A DNA stretch of 64,000 bases from Edaphovirga cremea (GTDB taxonomy: Bacteria > Pseudomonadota > Gammaproteobacteria > Enterobacterales > Enterobacteriaceae). The translations under genes were made by a program, and so were the position numbers. Shown in pieces: positions 37,113 through 48,534 of the stretch. The notes beneath the pieces were generated by a model that had not been told where the DNA came from, searched no databases, and saw only the letters and a list, made by a program, of their open reading frames with translations. Location of the stretch: contig NZ_QOVA01000001.1 in the NCBI RefSeq assembly GCF_003332275.1, positions 310,001-374,000 of the forward strand, given 5' to 3'. How positions within the stretch are numbered: position 1 is the stretch's first letter; each line of letters begins with the position of its first letter.

Positions 37113-39695
37113 TCAACCTACCACCAGGTTGAGCAGTTTGCCGGGAACATAGATTACTTTGCGAACGGTAACCCCATCCAGATATTTGGCGACCAGATGT
37201 TCCTGGCCCGCACGTTCACGAACCTGTTCTTCAGAAGCATCGGCAGCCATGGTGATTTTACCACGAACCTTGCCATTAACCTGCACGACGATCAGTTTGG
37301 AATCCTCAACCATCGCTTTTTCATCGGCAACTGGCCATGGCGCAGTATCGATATCGCCTTCGCCACCGAGCGCCTGCCACAAATCGAAGCAAACGTGTGG
37401 TGTGAACGGATACAGCATCCGCACGACGGCCAGCAAGGCTTCCTGCAACAAGGCACGATCCTGCTCACTCTCTTGCGGCATACGGCCCAGCTTGTTCATC
37501 AGTTCCATCACAGCGGCAATGGCGGTGTTGAAGGTCTGGCGACGGCCAATGTCGTCGGTCACTTTCGCGATGGTTTTGTGCAGATCGCGACGCAGATCTT
37601 TTTGCGCCTCGGTCAGTGTTTCAACGTCCAACGCAGAGGCGGCACCTTTTTCAGTATGCTCAAAGGCCAGTTTCCAGACGCGCTTCAGGAAACGGTTTGC
37701 ACCTTCCACACCCGACTCCTGCCACTCAAGCGTCATTTCAGCCGGTGAGGCAAACATCATGAACAGACGTACGGTGTCAGCACCGTATTTTTCAACCATT
37801 ACCTGCGGGTCGATACCGTTGTTCTTGGATTTGGACATTTTGCTCATGCCAGCATAGACCAACTCACGACCCTGCGGATCGAAGGCTTTGACAATGCGGC
37901 CTTTTTCATCGCGTTCTACCGTGGCATCCACAGGTGAAACCCAAATACGCTCGCCGTTGTCCCCGCTGTAATAGAAGGCATCAGCCAGAACCATGCCCTG
38001 GCACAGCAGGCGTTTGGCAGGTTCGTCCGAGTCGACCAGACCCGCATCACGCATCAGCTTATGGAAGAAGCGGAAATACATCAGGTGCATGATGGCGTGT
38101 TCGATCCCACCAACATACTGATCAACCGGCAGCCAGTAGTTGGCAGCCGCAGGATCCAGCATACCCTGATCGTATTGCGGGCAGGTATAACGTGCGTAGT
38201 ACCAGGACGATTCCATAAAGGTATCGAAAGTATCGGTTTCACGCAGCGCAGGCTGACCGTTGACTGTGGTTTTCGCCCACTCGGGATCGGCCTTGATTGG
38301 ACTGGTAATACCGTCCATGACGACGTTTTCTGGCAAGATCACCGGTAATTGATCTGCTGGTGCAGGAATCACGGTACCGTCTTCCAACGTCAGCATCGGA
38401 ATCGGTGCGCCCCAGTAACGCTGGCGCGAGACGCCCCAGTCGCGCAGGCGATAGTTCACTTTGCGCTGGCCAACACCCAGACTGACCAGTTTATCGGCGA
38501 TAGCGTTGAAACCGGCCTGATAATCCAAACCGTCAAATTCGCCGGAATTGAACAGGGTGCCTTTTTCGGTCATCGCTTGCTGGCTCAGATCGGGCTCAGA
38601 ACCGTCAGCAGCCAAAATCACCGGTTGAATCGGCAGGCTATATTTCTTGGCAAATTCCCAGTCGCGCTGATCGTGACCCGGAACCGCCATGACTGCGCCA
38701 GTACCGTAATCCATCAGTACAAAGTTGGCGACCCAGATAGCGACTTTTTCACCGGACAAAGGATGGATGGCAAAAATGCCGGTATCCATGCCTTTTTTCT
38801 CCATGGTAGCCATTTCGGCTTCGGCCACCTTGGTATTGCGGCATTCAGCAATGAAATCTGCCAGCGCAGGATTGCTTGCCGACGCCTGCAAAGACAATGG
38901 ATGACCGGCAGCCACGGCCACATACGTCACACCCAAAAAGGTGTCAGGACGGGTGGTATAGACCGACAGTTTCTCTTCACTGTCTTGCACGTCGAACGTA
39001 ATTTCGACCCCTTCAGAACGACCAATCCAGTTGCGCTGCATGGTTTTGACCTGCTCAGGCCAGCTTTCCAGCGTGTCAAGATCGTTGAGCAACTGATCGG
39101 CATAGTCAGTGATTTTAATGAACCACTGAGGAATTTCTTTACGCTCGACTTTGGTATCACAACGCCAGCAGCAACCGTCAATAACCTGCTCGTTAGCCAG
39201 AACAGTCAGATCGTGTGGGCACCAGTTCACTGCGGAGGTCTTTTTGTAGACCATGCCTTTTTCGTAAAGCTTGGTGAAGAACCATTGTTCCCAACGATAG
39301 TAGTCAGGTTGACAGGTGGCGATCTCACGGCTCCAGTCGTAGCCAAAACCCAGCAGTTTGAGCTGGTTTTTCATGTACTCGATGTTTTCGTAAGTCCAGG
39401 GTGCCGGTGCGGTATTGTTTTTGACCGCAGCCCCTTCAGCCGGAAGACCAAAGGCATCCCAGCCAATCGGTTGCAGGACGTTTTTACCCAGCATGCGCTG
39501 ATAGCGCGAGATCACATCGCCGATAGTGTAGTTACGAACGTGACCCATATGTAGGCGGCCAGAAGGATAAGGCAACATGGAGAGGCAGTAATACTTCTCT
39601 TTGCTTGCATCTTCAGTAACCTTGAAAGTTTGCTTCTCTTGCCAGTGAAGCTGAACGTTTGACTCTATGTCTTCGGGACGGTATTGCTCTTGCAT
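37113..39695 (-). CDS. leuS: LeuS, leucyl-tRNA synthetase
   Basis: This class Ia synthetase charges tRNA-Leu. The HIGH-type motif is [15 protein letters not shown] near residue 40, the zinc-binding region contains CCWRC, the editing domain holds the threonine-rich [14 protein letters not shown], and the KMSKSKNNG loop lies near 620. The length of 860 aa equals E. coli. It is upstream of lptE-holA-nadD in one likely operon. Confidence 0.97.
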   Translation of the reverse strand: MQEQYRPEDIESNVQLHWQEKQTFKVTEDASKEKYYCLSMLPYPSGRLHMGHVRNYTIGDVISRYQRMLGKNVLQPIGWDAFGLPAEGAAVKNNTAPAPWTYENIEYMKNQLKLLGFGYDWSREIATCQPDYYRWEQWFFTKLYEKGMVYKKTSAVNWCPHDLTVLANEQVIDGCCWRCDTKVERKEIPQWFIKITDYADQLLNDLDTLESWPEQVKTMQRNWIGRSEGVEITFDVQDSEEKLSVYTTRPDTFLGVTYVAVAAGHPLSLQASASNPALADFIAECRNTKVAEAEMATMEKKGMDTGIFAIHPLSGEKVAIWVANFVLMDYGTGAVMAVPGHDQRDWEFAKKYSLPIQPVILAADGSEPDLSQQAMTEKGTLFNSGEFDGLDYQAGFNAIADKLVSLGVGQRKVNYRLRDWGVSRQRYWGAPIPMLTLEDGTVIPAPADQLPVILPENVVMDGITSPIKADPEWAKTTVNGQPALRETDTFDTFMESSWYYARYTCPQYDQGMLDPAAANYWLPVDQYVGGIEHAIMHLMYFRFFHKLMRDAGLVDSDEPAKRLLCQGMVLADAFYYSGDNGERIWVSPVDATVERDEKGRIVKAFDPQGRELVYAGMSKMSKSKNNGIDPQVMVEKYGADTVRLFMMFASPAEMTLEWQESGVEGANRFLKRVWKLAFEHTEKGAASALDVETLTEAQKDLRRDLHKTIAKVTDDIGRRQTFNTAIAAVMELMNKLGRMPQESEQDRALLQEALLAVVRMLYPFTPHVCFDLWQALGGEGDIDTAPWPVADEKAMVEDSKLIVVQVNGKVRGKITMAADASEEQVRERAGQEHLVAKYLDGVTVRKVIYVPGKLLNLVVG

Positions 39696-39997
39696 GGCGG
39701 CCGATGGTCCTATGGTGAAAAACAGCTACGCCTGTAGCTTCATCTGTTTCATATAAAGAGATCCGCATAGCATAGCTGATAAGCGGCAGGCGCAACAACA
39801 CCAAGCGCCAGACAGAGGTGTTTTTCTCATGCTTTAAAACGAAAATTGCCGGGCAGCCCGCGAAGACAGAACAATCACCGAGGCACATCAGTGATTTACG
39901 ACTAAAATATAAAGAGGGTGTTCACGTCTTGAGGAAACACCAGAAGTAGAGTGAGCGAGGAAGCTGGATAATCACGTCAGTTCATTGAGGGGAAATT

Positions 39998-40480
39998 ATG
40001 AACAAAGTTGCGCAGTATTACCGTGAGTTGGTGACATCACTGACTGAACGATTAAAGAATGGCGAACGTGATATCGATGAGTTGGTCCGGGGAGCTGAAG
40101 CACGGCTCAATACCCAGGGCGATCTCAGCAGTGCCGAAGTCGATCAAATTACTCTGGCGATTCGCCGCGATTTGGAAGAATTTGCCCGTAGTTATGGCGA
40201 GAGTCAGAATGAGGTAACAGACAGCGTCTTCATGCGGGTGATTAAAGAGAGCCTATGGCAAGAGCTGGCGGATATCACTGATAAAACCCAGCTTGAATGG
40301 CGTGAAGTGTTTAAGGATGTCAGCCACCACGGCGTTTATCATAGTGGTGAAGTGGTTGGGCTGGGGAATCTGGTATGCGAGAAGTGCCATTACCATCTGG
40401 CGTTTTATACGCCGGAGGTGCTGCCACTCTGTCCGAAATGCAGTCATGACCAGTTTGCCCGTCGTCCGTTCGAACCTTGA
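39998..40480 (+). CDS. ybeL: YbeL, zinc-ribbon protein (DUF1451)
   Basis: This is a 160-aa cytoplasmic protein with a helical N-terminal part (MNKVAQYYRELVTSLTERL) and a C-terminal zinc ribbon (CEKCHYH and CPKCSH). It matches E. coli YbeL in length and position next to leuS. GAGGGG precedes the ATG. The function is unknown. In E. coli a block of hscC and ybe genes separates it from gltL; here gltL follows directly. Confidence 0.92.
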   Translation: MNKVAQYYRELVTSLTERLKNGERDIDELVRGAEARLNTQGDLSSAEVDQITLAIRRDLEEFARSYGESQNEVTDSVFMRVIKESLWQELADITDKTQLEWREVFKDVSHHGVYHSGEVVGLGNLVCEKCHYHLAFYTPEVLPLCPKCSHDQFARRPFEP

Positions 40481-40590
40481 TGCCATCTGGAAGGCTCAGG
40501 TGTTTAACGGCGTGTCGTTGTTGTTATTGATAAATTGACAGTTGATGAACTAACGGCTGATGAAATAACTGGTGAATAACGGTTGTTTAT

Positions 40591-40620
40591 AAAAAATGCG
40601 CCCCTCGGTGATGAGGGGCG
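40591..40620 (-). terminator. Terminator of the glt operon
   Basis: CGCCCCTC and GAGGGGCG form an 8-bp stem with a 6-base loop, 10 bp after the gltL stop. A T run follows on the minus strand. Confidence 0.9.
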
Positions 40621-40630
40621 ATAGATAGAA

Positions 40631-41356
40631 TCAGTGCAGGATTTTCGCCAGGAAATCCCTAGCACGCTCGGATTCAGGATTGTTGAAGAAGTCATCTTTC
40701 TTGCGGTCTTCAACAATTTTCCCTTCGTCCATAAAGATCACCCGGTGAGCCACTTTACGGGCAAAGCCCATTTCATGGGTAACCACCATCATGGTCATCC
40801 CTTCTTGCGCCAATTCGACCATGACGTCCAACACTTCGTTGATCATTTCCGGATCAAGCGCCGAAGTCGGTTCGTCAAACAGCATGGCAATCGGGTCCAT
40901 ACACAATGCACGCGCAATCGCCACACGCTGTTGTTGTCCACCTGAGAGTTGACCAGGGAATTTGTTGGCGTGGGCTGACAGACCTACGCGTTCGAGCAAT
41001 TTCACCGCTTTTTCACGCGCTTCGGCTTTATCACGCTTCAGTACTTTCACCTGCGCCAGCGTCAGATTTTCAATGATCGACAGGTGAGGGAACAGCTCAA
41101 AGTGCTGAAATACCATACCCACTTTCGACCGCAACTGCGCCAGATTGGTATGTTTGTCATTCACCTGAATGCCATTGACAGAAATCTCGCCTTTCTGGAT
41201 CGGCTCGAGGCCGTTAACGGTTTTGATCAATGTGGACTTGCCTGAGCCAGACGGCCCACAGACCACAACGACTTCGCCTTTTTTCACTTCAGTGCTGCAA
41301 TCAGTCAGTACCTGGAAATGGCCATACCATTTAGAGACGTTTTTTACGGAGATCAT
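40631..41356 (-). CDS. gltL: GltL, glutamate/aspartate ABC transporter ATPase
   Basis: GltL powers glutamate and aspartate import. Walker A is [10 protein letters not shown], the signature [15 protein letters not shown], Walker [12 protein letters not shown] and the switch His lies in VTHEMGFA. The length of 241 aa equals E. coli GltL. Its start overlaps the gltK stop by 4 bp. Confidence 0.96.
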   Translation of the reverse strand: MISVKNVSKWYGHFQVLTDCSTEVKKGEVVVVCGPSGSGKSTLIKTVNGLEPIQKGEISVNGIQVNDKHTNLAQLRSKVGMVFQHFELFPHLSIIENLTLAQVKVLKRDKAEAREKAVKLLERVGLSAHANKFPGQLSGGQQQRVAIARALCMDPIAMLFDEPTSALDPEMINEVLDVMVELAQEGMTMMVVTHEMGFARKVAHRVIFMDEGKIVEDRKKDDFFNNPESERARDFLAKILH

Positions 41357-42030
41357 GAAACAGTCCTTTTCTTCAAATAGCTGACCAGCATTGAGGCAGC
41401 GAAACTGACAACAAAATAGACAAATCCGGCAAACAACACCATCTCGACCTGTGTTCCATCACGCTCACCAATGGTGGTAGCAGTCCGGAAAAAGTCGGCG
41501 AGGCTGAGGACATAAACCAGCGATGTATCCTGGAAAAGTACAATACCCTGGGTAAGCAGCAGCGGCACCATGGCGCGGAAGGCCTGCGGCAAAATGACCA
41601 GCTTCATCGACTGCCAGTGTGTCATGCCCAACGCCAGTGCGGCACCCGACTGCCCGCGTGACACGCTGATGATACCTGCACGGATGATTTCTGAATAATA
41701 TGCGGCTTCAAACAGGGAAAAAGCAACCATCGCCGAAATCAGGCGGATATCGGTTTTAGGGGATAATCCCAGAACTTTCTGTAACAGGCTTGGCACCACC
41801 AGATAAAACCACAGCAGTACCATCACCAGTGGAATGGAGCGGAACAGGTTGACATAAATAGTGGCAAACCAACTCAGTGGTTTGAATGAGGAGATACGCA
41901 TCACCGCCAGCAGTGTTCCCCAGAGGATCCCGAAGATGATAGCTGTCACCGTGATTTTCAGCGTTATCCAAAAGCCTTGTATCAGGTAGGGCAGGCTAGG
42001 GACGATAGAACTCCAGTCAAATTCGTACAT
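41353..42030 (-). CDS. gltK: GltK, glutamate/aspartate permease subunit
   Basis: GltK is one of two permease subunits of the importer, with five to six hydrophobic segments and the EAA loop [21 protein letters not shown] used the second of two adjacent ATGs (42030) because GGAG is then 6 bases upstream; this gives 225 aa (E. coli 224). It overlaps gltJ and gltL, so the operon is translationally coupled. Confidence 0.95.
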   Translation of the reverse strand: MYEFDWSSIVPSLPYLIQGFWITLKITVTAIIFGILWGTLLAVMRISSFKPLSWFATIYVNLFRSIPLVMVLLWFYLVVPSLLQKVLGLSPKTDIRLISAMVAFSLFEAAYYSEIIRAGIISVSRGQSGAALALGMTHWQSMKLVILPQAFRAMVPLLLTQGIVLFQDTSLVYVLSLADFFRTATTIGERDGTQVEMVLFAGFVYFVVSFAASMLVSYLKKRTVS

Positions 42031-42770
42031 CATTTACTCCCTGAGGTGCCCGGCAGACGGACCTTGCGCTCGACCAATTGCATAATCAGCATAATGACGG
42101 CGTTGATGGCAACGTAAGCCAGGGTAATCGCAGTGAAGGATTCATAGGCGTGAGCGGAATAGTCAAGCAATTTCCCTGCCTGCGCGGCCATATCAACCAG
42201 GCCGATAGTTGACGCGATAGCGGAGTTCTTGACCAGGTTCAGCATCTCGGACGTCATCGGCGGCACAATGACCCGATACGCATTCGGCAGCAGCACGTAG
42301 CGGTAAGTTTGCGGCAAGGTCAGGCCCATCGCCAGCCCGGCACCTCGTTGACCGCTCGGCAATGACTGGATCGCGGCGCGAACCTGCTCGCACACGCGGG
42401 CGGCAGTAAACAACCCAAGACACATCATTGATGAGAGAAAAAACTGAATATTCGGATCGAGTTCAGCCTTGAACCACGTCCCCAGATCGGCGGGCAATAA
42501 TTCGGGAACGACCAAATACCAGGTGAAGAATTGCACAATCAATGGAACGTTACGGAAAAGCTCGACGTAACAGGTTCCAAGGGAAGAAAGGAAGCGATTA
42601 GGAACGGTGCGGAGAATACCGAACAGCGAACCAACAAAAAAAGCGATGATCCAGGCGCAGATTGATAGCGCAATGGTGACCTGGAAACCGGACCAAATCC
42701 AACCAAGATAGGTGGTGTTGCCGAAAGGGGCAGGCTGCAAAAAGATGCCCCAATTCCAATCTATTGACAT
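42030..42770 (-). CDS. gltJ: GltJ, glutamate/aspartate permease subunit
   Basis: GltJ is the second permease subunit, forming a heterodimer with GltK. It opens [18 protein letters not shown] as in E. coli, with GGAG 8 bases upstream, and is 246 aa, the same length. The EAA-type loop [20 protein letters not shown] is present. An in-frame extension to 42848 overlaps the non-coding gltI-gltJ spacer. Confidence 0.95.
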   Translation of the reverse strand: MSIDWNWGIFLQPAPFGNTTYLGWIWSGFQVTIALSICAWIIAFFVGSLFGILRTVPNRFLSSLGTCYVELFRNVPLIVQFFTWYLVVPELLPADLGTWFKAELDPNIQFFLSSMMCLGLFTAARVCEQVRAAIQSLPSGQRGAGLAMGLTLPQTYRYVLLPNAYRVIVPPMTSEMLNLVKNSAIASTIGLVDMAAQAGKLLDYSAHAYESFTAITLAYVAINAVIMLIMQLVERKVRLPGTSGSK

Positions 42771-42846
42771 AAAAAACTCCATAAAGCGGACAATGCACTG
42801 CCTTGCAGAGTGATGACCAGCCTTGTCATTAAAAGGTGTTGCTTGC

Positions 42847-42880
42847 AAAAAAATGGGGGGTGGGGAACGGCCACCCCCGC
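42847..42880 (-). terminator. Attenuator between gltI and gltJ
   Basis: The minus strand has GGGGTGG, a short loop, then CCACCCC and a T7 run, about 30 bp after the gltI stop. It should release a gltI-only transcript. In E. coli and Salmonella the sRNA SroC comes from this same spacer. Confidence 0.75.
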
Positions 42881-42905
42881 ATTCTGTCTGTCATTTATTG
42901 TGATT

Positions 42906-43838
42906 CTAGTTTACGGCTTTATCGTTTGGTGCTTTGAACAGCGCTTTCATGGCTTCGGACAATTCGAAATTCATGTTGAGATTTTTTGGTGGAATAGGTT
43001 GTTGGAACCATTTTTCAAACCATTTGGCCGCTTCGCCAGAGGTTTGCACTGTAGCGATGGTGTCATCAACCAGTTTCTTGAATTTAGGATCGTCTTTACG
43101 CATCATGCAACCGTAGGCCTCTTTGGACTGCGGTGTACCGACGATTTCCCACTGATCCGGTTTCTTCGCTTTGGCGCGTTCGCCAGCCAGCAAGGCATCA
43201 TCCATCATAAAGGCTACGGCACGACCGCTTTCCAGAGTACGGAAAGAGTCACCGTGGTCTTTGGCGCTGATGATGCGCATGTTCATTTTTTTCTCTTCGT
43301 TGAGCTTATTGAGCAAGACTTCAGAGGTTGTGCCCGACGTTACGACCACGGCTTTGTCTTGCAGGTCAGCAAAGTCTTTGATTGGAGAACCTTTCTTGAC
43401 CAGCAGACGGGTACCAACGATGAAGATCGTGTTGGAGAATGAGGCTTGCTTCTGACGCTCAAGGTTATTGGTGGTAGAACCACACTCAAAATCGAACGTC
43501 CCGTTCTGTAACAATGGGATACGGTTTTGTGAGGTGATAGGCAATAACTTCACTTGCAGATTGGGTTCACCCAGCTCTTTCTTGATCGCTTCAACAATCA
43601 GGTTTGAATAGTCTTGAGAATAACCCACCACTTTCTGCTGATTATCGTAATAGGAGAAAGGGACAGATGATTCGCGATGACCTACAACAATGACACCGTT
43701 GTCCTTGATTTTTTTCAATGTATCAGTCTGTTCGGCTTGCTTCTTCTGGGCATCGGCGGTTTGTTCTTCCGCATAGGCAACGCTGCTTGCGGCGATACTC
43801 GCCACTAACAACGATAATGCCACTTTGCGCATTTGCAT
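42906..43838 (-). CDS. gltI: GltI, glutamate/aspartate-binding protein
   Basis: GltI is the periplasmic binding protein that feeds GltJKL. The signal peptide ends VAYAEEQ. Family 3 binding-protein motifs such as VVGHRESSVPFSYYD, GYSQDYSNLIVEAIKK and FDFECGSTTNN carry ligand contacts. The 310-aa length is typical. AGGAG is 7 bases before the ATG. A CA-rich stretch just upstream resembles targets of the sRNA GcvB. Confidence 0.96.
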   Translation of the reverse strand: MQMRKVALSLLVASIAASSVAYAEEQTADAQKKQAEQTDTLKKIKDNGVIVVGHRESSVPFSYYDNQQKVVGYSQDYSNLIVEAIKKELGEPNLQVKLLPITSQNRIPLLQNGTFDFECGSTTNNLERQKQASFSNTIFIVGTRLLVKKGSPIKDFADLQDKAVVVTSGTTSEVLLNKLNEEKKMNMRIISAKDHGDSFRTLESGRAVAFMMDDALLAGERAKAKKPDQWEIVGTPQSKEAYGCMMRKDDPKFKKLVDDTIATVQTSGEAAKWFEKWFQQPIPPKNLNMNFELSEAMKALFKAPNDKAVN

Positions 43839-43849
43839 GATCCAACTCC

Positions 43850-43863
43850 TTGCTGTTGTTTTG
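43850..43863 (-). promoter_or_regulatory. CA-rich GcvB-type target in the gltI leader
   Basis: The minus strand reads AAAACAACAGCAA immediately before the AGGAG of gltI. GcvB represses many amino-acid transporter mRNAs, including E. coli and Salmonella gltI, by pairing with such elements. GcvB itself is outside the window. Confidence 0.45.
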
Positions 43864-44034
43864 GCGCCGTGAATTTAGCGTCTGGTTAACGGATAAAAAG
43901 CGTAATTCATCAGGCTTGCGTAAATATTTTAGTCGGGCTTACTGTTAGAAAATAGCTTAATGTAAAATAAATGAAACAAAAACGTTTCTTTTTTGAGACG
44001 AGACCCGCACCAAAAGTAAGCAATAAAACCTATA

Positions 44035-44051
44035 TGCACCAAAAAGGTGCG
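44035..44051. promoter_or_regulatory. NtrC-like palindrome upstream of gltI
   Basis: TGCACCAAAAAGGTGCG contains the perfect palindrome GCACC-AAAAA-GGTGC, the NtrC pattern. A second half-site GCACC lies at 44007. I could not find a sigma-54 promoter between it and gltI, so the role is uncertain. Confidence 0.4.
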
Positions 44052-44152
44052 GGCAACGATCGCTAATTGTGCAAGAACACGTCAAAACGTCAGTAAAAGT
44101 CACTGACGGATTATTTCTGAGTAATATCAAGCAAGGAGCATGCCAGAAGAGG

Positions 44153-44176
44153 TCAGCCCTGCGGGCGCAGGGCTGA
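44153..44176 (-). terminator. Strong hairpin after lnt
   Basis: TCAGCCCTGC and GCAGGGCTGA form a perfect 10-bp stem around GGGC, 11 bp beyond the lnt stop. There is no T run, so it may stabilise the 3' end rather than terminate. Confidence 0.5.
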
Positions 44177-44187
44177 AGAAAGACCGG

Positions 44188-45720
44188 TCAGCGACGTTGG
44201 CGACGAGTGAAAAGTAGTGCAGAAATACCGACTGCCAGCGCAATAATCCACATCGGTAAACCACCGAAACGGGCATAAGGCGTTATACCCGTGGTTGGGG
44301 TCACGCTGACTTCCAACACCTGACGGGTGAACTGCGGGATCTGTTTGATTATCTGACCATTTGCATCAACCGCGGCTGTGATGCCGTTATTGGTGCTGCG
44401 CAGCAGGGGGCGACCCAATTCAACGGCGCGCATACGCGCTATCTGAAAATGTTGCCAGGGACCGATGGAATGGCCAAACCAGGCATCATTGGAAACGGTA
44501 AGCAGGAAATTGGTCTCAGGACGGAAGTTATCGCGTACCTGCTGGCCGAGAATGATCTCGTAGCAGATTGCCGCCGTCAGGTTCATTCCCGCCACACGCA
44601 GCGGCGACTGAACATAATTTCCGCGACTGAACGAGGACATTGGCAGGTCAAAGAACGGGGCCAGCGGACGCAGCAGGTTTTCGAGCGGCACGAACTCGCC
44701 AAAGGGCACCAGATGATGCTTGTTGTAACGGTTGCTGCCAGGATAGCGATACGGCTCTTCCTCGCCGAGCACAATTACGCTATTGAAGAAGCGCATGCCC
44801 ATGCTGGTACGTCGTGCGTCAACAATGCCAGTGACCAGACTACTGTGGTTGGCCCGCATCAGATCGTCCATCATGACAAGGAAACCCTGCTGATCGGTCT
44901 CGATGTCAGGAATCGCCGACTCTGGCCAGATGATGAGTGGTGCTCTGCCCATGAACGGGCGGGATTCATCAAGGTAAGTTTGCAGCGTCGAGATGAGTTG
45001 CTGGGGATCCCACTTCATTGATTGCTCAATGTTTCCCTGCACCATGGCGACGTTGATTGCCTTGTCAGGCTGTGGTGTAAACCACTGTACCTGACGCAAT
45101 GGCCACGGTAACAGCAACATGGCCAGCGCAACGACTGCAGGCACGACTTTACGCTGATTCACGGCATAGACCAGCAGGCCGCTGAGAGAGACCAACACGA
45201 AAGTGATGGCATCCACACCCAGAATCGGCGCAAGCCCTCTCAAGGGGCCGTCGATTTGGCTGTAACCCACTTGCAGCCAGGGAAATCCGGTCAGCACCCA
45301 GCCACGCAGGAATTCGGTTGCCTGCCACAATACCGGTGCTGCCAGCGCCAGCCGCCACCAACTGGTTTTAGGGAAAAACCGCGCCAGCAGACTCGCAAAC
45401 AGCAGGGTATACAACGATAAATAGGCCGCCAATAGCACAACCAGGAATACGTTGATCGCCATAGGCATACCGCCAAACTCGGAGATACTGACGTAGACCC
45501 AGTTTATTCCGACCCCGAAATAGCCCATTCCCCAACAGAAACCAATCCAGGCGGCCTGGCCGGGCCGACGGTTCAATGTGAGCGCGAGCAGGCCGAATAG
45601 CGTCACAATGGCGGCAGGCCAAAAATCATAGGGGGAAAAAGCGAGGGTGCCGATTGCACCAAAGAGTAGCGCCAGCAGGCTACGAACCCGCTGGCGTTGC
45701 AGTAAAGAGGCTATAGCCAT
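44188..45720 (-). CDS. lnt: Lnt, apolipoprotein N-acyltransferase
   Basis: Lnt adds the third acyl chain to lipoproteins at the inner membrane. Six or so hydrophobic segments precede a periplasmic nitrilase-like domain with catalytic Glu in WPESAIPD, Lys in [12 protein letters not shown] and Cys in AICYEI. The length is 510 aa (E. coli 512). It is the last gene of ybeZ-ybeY-corC-lnt, 7 bp after corC. Confidence 0.96.
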   Translation of the reverse strand: MAIASLLQRQRVRSLLALLFGAIGTLAFSPYDFWPAAIVTLFGLLALTLNRRPGQAAWIGFCWGMGYFGVGINWVYVSISEFGGMPMAINVFLVVLLAAYLSLYTLLFASLLARFFPKTSWWRLALAAPVLWQATEFLRGWVLTGFPWLQVGYSQIDGPLRGLAPILGVDAITFVLVSLSGLLVYAVNQRKVVPAVVALAMLLLPWPLRQVQWFTPQPDKAINVAMVQGNIEQSMKWDPQQLISTLQTYLDESRPFMGRAPLIIWPESAIPDIETDQQGFLVMMDDLMRANHSSLVTGIVDARRTSMGMRFFNSVIVLGEEEPYRYPGSNRYNKHHLVPFGEFVPLENLLRPLAPFFDLPMSSFSRGNYVQSPLRVAGMNLTAAICYEIILGQQVRDNFRPETNFLLTVSNDAWFGHSIGPWQHFQIARMRAVELGRPLLRSTNNGITAAVDANGQIIKQIPQFTRQVLEVSVTPTTGITPYARFGGLPMWIIALAVGISALLFTRRQRR

Positions 45721-45727
45721 GAAGTAT

Positions 45728-46606
45728 TTATTCTTCCAGTATCGGTTGCGGCGCGTCGTCCGGAATTTTTACATGAACCTGGATGATACGTCGACTGTCT
45801 GCCATAGCAACTTTAAATAAGTAACCTTCGATTTCAATGGTTTCGCCACGCGCGGGCAAGTGCCCAAACGCCTGCATCACCAAGCCGCCAATGGTATCGA
45901 CCTCTTCATCGCTGAAATGGGTCTTGAAAGCGTCATTGAAATCTTCAATAGGTGCCAGCGCACGAACGGTGTAGGTATGGCGACTGAGCTGACGCACATC
46001 GCGATCTTCTTCGTCATCATATTCGTCTTCAATTTCGCCGACGATCAATTCAAGGATATCCTCGATTGTCACCAGGCCGGAAACGCCACCAAACTCATCG
46101 ATCACAATCGCCATATGATAACGTTGGGAGCGGAACTCCTTCAGCATCCGGTCGACACGTTTACTCTCAGGAACCACAACGGCCGTACGCAGCACCTTAT
46201 CAATACTGAAGGGTTCAGACGCTGTGCGCATGAAAGGCAGCAGATCCTTGGCCATCAGAATACCTTCGATATGGTCTTTATCTTCGCTGATCACCGGGAA
46301 ACGGGAGTGCGCAGACTCAATGATCACATCCAGACACTCTTCCAGAGGCTGGTTACGTTTTAGGGTGACCATTTGCGAACGGGGGATCATGATGTCGCGA
46401 ACGCGCTGCTCGGCGATATCCATCACGCCTTCCAGCATGTCACGGGTATCGGGATCGATCAGATCGTTTTGTTCGGAATCACGGATCAACTCGACCAAAT
46501 CACCACGGTTTTTAGGTTCACCGTGAAAAAGCTGGCTGAGAATGAGAGAGAAAAAGCCCTTCTTGGGACTGGGGCTGTCATTGCTTTGTGAATGGTCGTC
46601 GCTCAT
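45728..46606 (-). CDS. corC: CorC/YbeX, CBS-domain magnesium/cobalt efflux-associated protein
   Basis: CorC is a cytoplasmic CBS-pair protein with a C-terminal CorC/HlyC domain, linked to Mg and Co efflux and, in E. coli, to ribosome maturation. The CBS pair lies at ~65-190 ([36 protein letters not shown]). The start MSDDHSQSN at 46606 gives 292 aa as in E. coli. An ATG 24 bp upstream and in-frame sequence to 46729 are less likely. Confidence 0.94.
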   Translation of the reverse strand: MSDDHSQSNDSPSPKKGFFSLILSQLFHGEPKNRGDLVELIRDSEQNDLIDPDTRDMLEGVMDIAEQRVRDIMIPRSQMVTLKRNQPLEECLDVIIESAHSRFPVISEDKDHIEGILMAKDLLPFMRTASEPFSIDKVLRTAVVVPESKRVDRMLKEFRSQRYHMAIVIDEFGGVSGLVTIEDILELIVGEIEDEYDDEEDRDVRQLSRHTYTVRALAPIEDFNDAFKTHFSDEEVDTIGGLVMQAFGHLPARGETIEIEGYLFKVAMADSRRIIQVHVKIPDDAPQPILEE

Positions 46607-46735
46607 GGCGGTCTGGTTAATGTTACTCATGTTGGTGGTGGTTATAATAGTCAGTTGTTTCAGAGAGCTCTTCCCGAGGGTCAGAAGGGAATCTGATCCG
46701 TGGATATGAAAAGCGCTGGGGAGAATCAACTAACG

Positions 46736-47209
46736 TTAGATGTCTTCTTTTTCAGAGAGATACGGATCCGGATAGCCCAGACTTTGCATGATCTCGGTTT
46801 CAAGAGACTCCATTTCTTCGGCTTCTTCATCGAGAATATGATCATACCCTAGCAGATGAAGGCTACCGTGAACAACCATATGCGCCCAATGTGCCAGCAA
46901 CGCTTTATCCTGTTCAACGGCTTCCTGCTCGACAACCTGTCGGCAGATGATCAGATCGCCCAAAAGAGGCATCTCCATACCTGGAGGGGCCTCAAAGGGA
47001 AATGACAGCACATTGGTGGGTTTGTCTTTGCCGCGATAGGTATGATTCAGTTCATGGCTCTCCGCTTCATCAACGATACGGATAGTCACCTCTGAAACTT
47101 CCTGGAATTGCGGCAGCACAACGTCCAGCCAGCGACGGAAGTCAGCTTCCGCTGGCAACCCGTCACTGCTTTCGCAGGCAATCTGTAGATCCAGAATGAC
47201 CTCGCTCAT
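46736..47209 (-). CDS. ybeY: YbeY, rRNA-maturation endoribonuclease
   Basis: YbeY is a zinc-dependent endoribonuclease needed for 16S rRNA 3'-end maturation and ribosome quality control. The metal motif [12 protein letters not shown] with three histidines is intact near residue 115. The length is 157 aa (E. coli 155). Its start overlaps the ybeZ stop by ATGA. Confidence 0.96.
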   Translation of the reverse strand: MSEVILDLQIACESSDGLPAEADFRRWLDVVLPQFQEVSEVTIRIVDEAESHELNHTYRGKDKPTNVLSFPFEAPPGMEMPLLGDLIICRQVVEQEAVEQDKALLAHWAHMVVHGSLHLLGYDHILDEEAEEMESLETEIMQSLGYPDPYLSEKEDI

Positions 47210-48261
47210 TGCGCCTCCTGCTGTGATACCGCCAGAGCGTCGCGTTTACGCTGCTCGGCAACGTCATCTTTACGTTTTTGCTCGGCGGCTTCCCACGTTT
47301 CATAGGCGACCACAATGCGGGCAACCACCGGATGGCGTACCACGTCTTCGCTCTGAAAGAAGTTGAAGCTCAGTTCTTCCACATCTGACAATACTTCAAT
47401 GGCATGACGCAGGCCGGACTTGAGATTGCGTGGCAAGTCGATTTGGGTAACGTCACCGGTAATGACCGCTTTGGAGTTGAAACCAATACGTGTCAGGAAC
47501 ATTTTCATCTGCTCGATGGTGGTGTTCTGGCTCTCATCCAGGATGATGAAGGCGTCATTGAGCGTGCGGCCGCGCATATAGGCCAGTGGAGCCACCTCAA
47601 TCACGTTACGTTCGATCAGCTTCTCAACACGTTCAAAGCCCAACATTTCAAACAGGGCGTCATAAAGCGGGCGCAGGTAAGGATCGACTTTCTGGCTGAG
47701 ATCGCCCGGCAGGAAGCCGAGTTTTTCGCCAGCTTCTACCGCAGGACGGGTGAGCAGGATCCTGCGGACGTCCTGGCGCTCCAGCGCATCCACCGCCGCC
47801 GCGACGGCCAGATAGGTTTTACCGGTACCGGCAGGGCCAATACCAAAGGTGATGTCATGGTCGAGAATGTTGGCGATGTACTGTGCCTGATTTGGGGTAC
47901 GTGGCTTCACCATGCCGCGTTTGGTGCGGATAGTGACGGCCTTGCCAAAGTCAGGGATGCTCTCGGCGTTTTGCTCCAGCACGCGACTCTCTTTAATCGC
48001 CAGGTGAATCTGTTCGGGATCGATATCCTGAGTTTCACCTCGCATGGGCGCGGTATCGACATACAGATGGCGCAAAATATCGACGGCGGCATTCACGATC
48101 AGATTTTTGCCAACCAGTTTGAATTGATTGTCACGGCGATTGATTTCAATACCCAACCGGCGTTCAAGTTGTTTGATGTTGTCATCAAACGGGCCACACA
48201 GACTTAGCAAGCGCTTGTTGTCCGCAGGCTCTAGCAGAATTTCTCGTGTTACGACGCTCAA
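47206..48261 (-). CDS. ybeZ: YbeZ, PhoH-like ATPase
   Basis: This is a PhoH-family ATPase that partners YbeY. The Walker A is [11 protein letters not shown] near 145 and the Walker B is [13 protein letters not shown]. An N-terminal KH-like segment ([14 protein letters not shown]) precedes it. The start codon is TTG at 48261 with TAGAGG 6 bases upstream. The 351-aa length is close to E. coli YbeZ (346). Confidence 0.95.
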   Translation of the reverse strand: MSVVTREILLEPADNKRLLSLCGPFDDNIKQLERRLGIEINRRDNQFKLVGKNLIVNAAVDILRHLYVDTAPMRGETQDIDPEQIHLAIKESRVLEQNAESIPDFGKAVTIRTKRGMVKPRTPNQAQYIANILDHDITFGIGPAGTGKTYLAVAAAVDALERQDVRRILLTRPAVEAGEKLGFLPGDLSQKVDPYLRPLYDALFEMLGFERVEKLIERNVIEVAPLAYMRGRTLNDAFIILDESQNTTIEQMKMFLTRIGFNSKAVITGDVTQIDLPRNLKSGLRHAIEVLSDVEELSFNFFQSEDVVRHPVVARIVVAYETWEAAEQKRKDDVAEQRKRDALAVSQQEAQ

Positions 48262-48310
48262 TCTATTCCTCTAGGTCACACAGGGCCTGGTTAATGTCTC
48301 GGGGATGTCT

Positions 48311-48331
48311 TACCGTTTTTTACCAACGGTA
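48311..48331. promoter_or_regulatory. Inverted repeat in the miaB-ybeZ spacer
   Basis: TACCGTT and AACGGTA flank a 7-base loop about 50 bp upstream of ybeZ. It could be an operator or leader hairpin. The rest of this 273-bp spacer shows no gene. Confidence 0.3.
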
Positions 48332-48481
48332 CAGAGTAATCATACATGCCATTCGCTGATTCTTCATGGTGTCCGCGAACCAGAGAGCGTACTTGTTATC
48401 TATATGCGGCATGAATCGACAATTTAAATGGCTGACAGCACATTCAGCTAAATTTTTATGAGATGCATCACAAGGATTGCA

Positions 48482-48509
48482 GAAAAATAAAGGGCGCTTC
48501 AAGCGCCCT
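48482..48509 (-). terminator. Terminator of miaB
   Basis: GGGCGCTT and AAGCGCCC form an 8-bp stem with a 1-3-base loop, about 25 bp after the miaB stop. TTTATTTTT follows on the minus strand. Confidence 0.9.
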
Positions 48510-48534
48510 CTGATGCTGCAGTACGCGGCGTCAA

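Noticed and set aside
38349-39554. Plus-strand frame of about 400 codons opposite leuS
   Set aside because: It is antisense to leuS, has no family pattern, and arises from leuS codon bias.
43839-44034. Sigma-54 promoter for gltI
   Set aside because: The minus strand was scanned for GG-N10-GC spacing downstream of the NtrC-like palindrome; no acceptable match was found.
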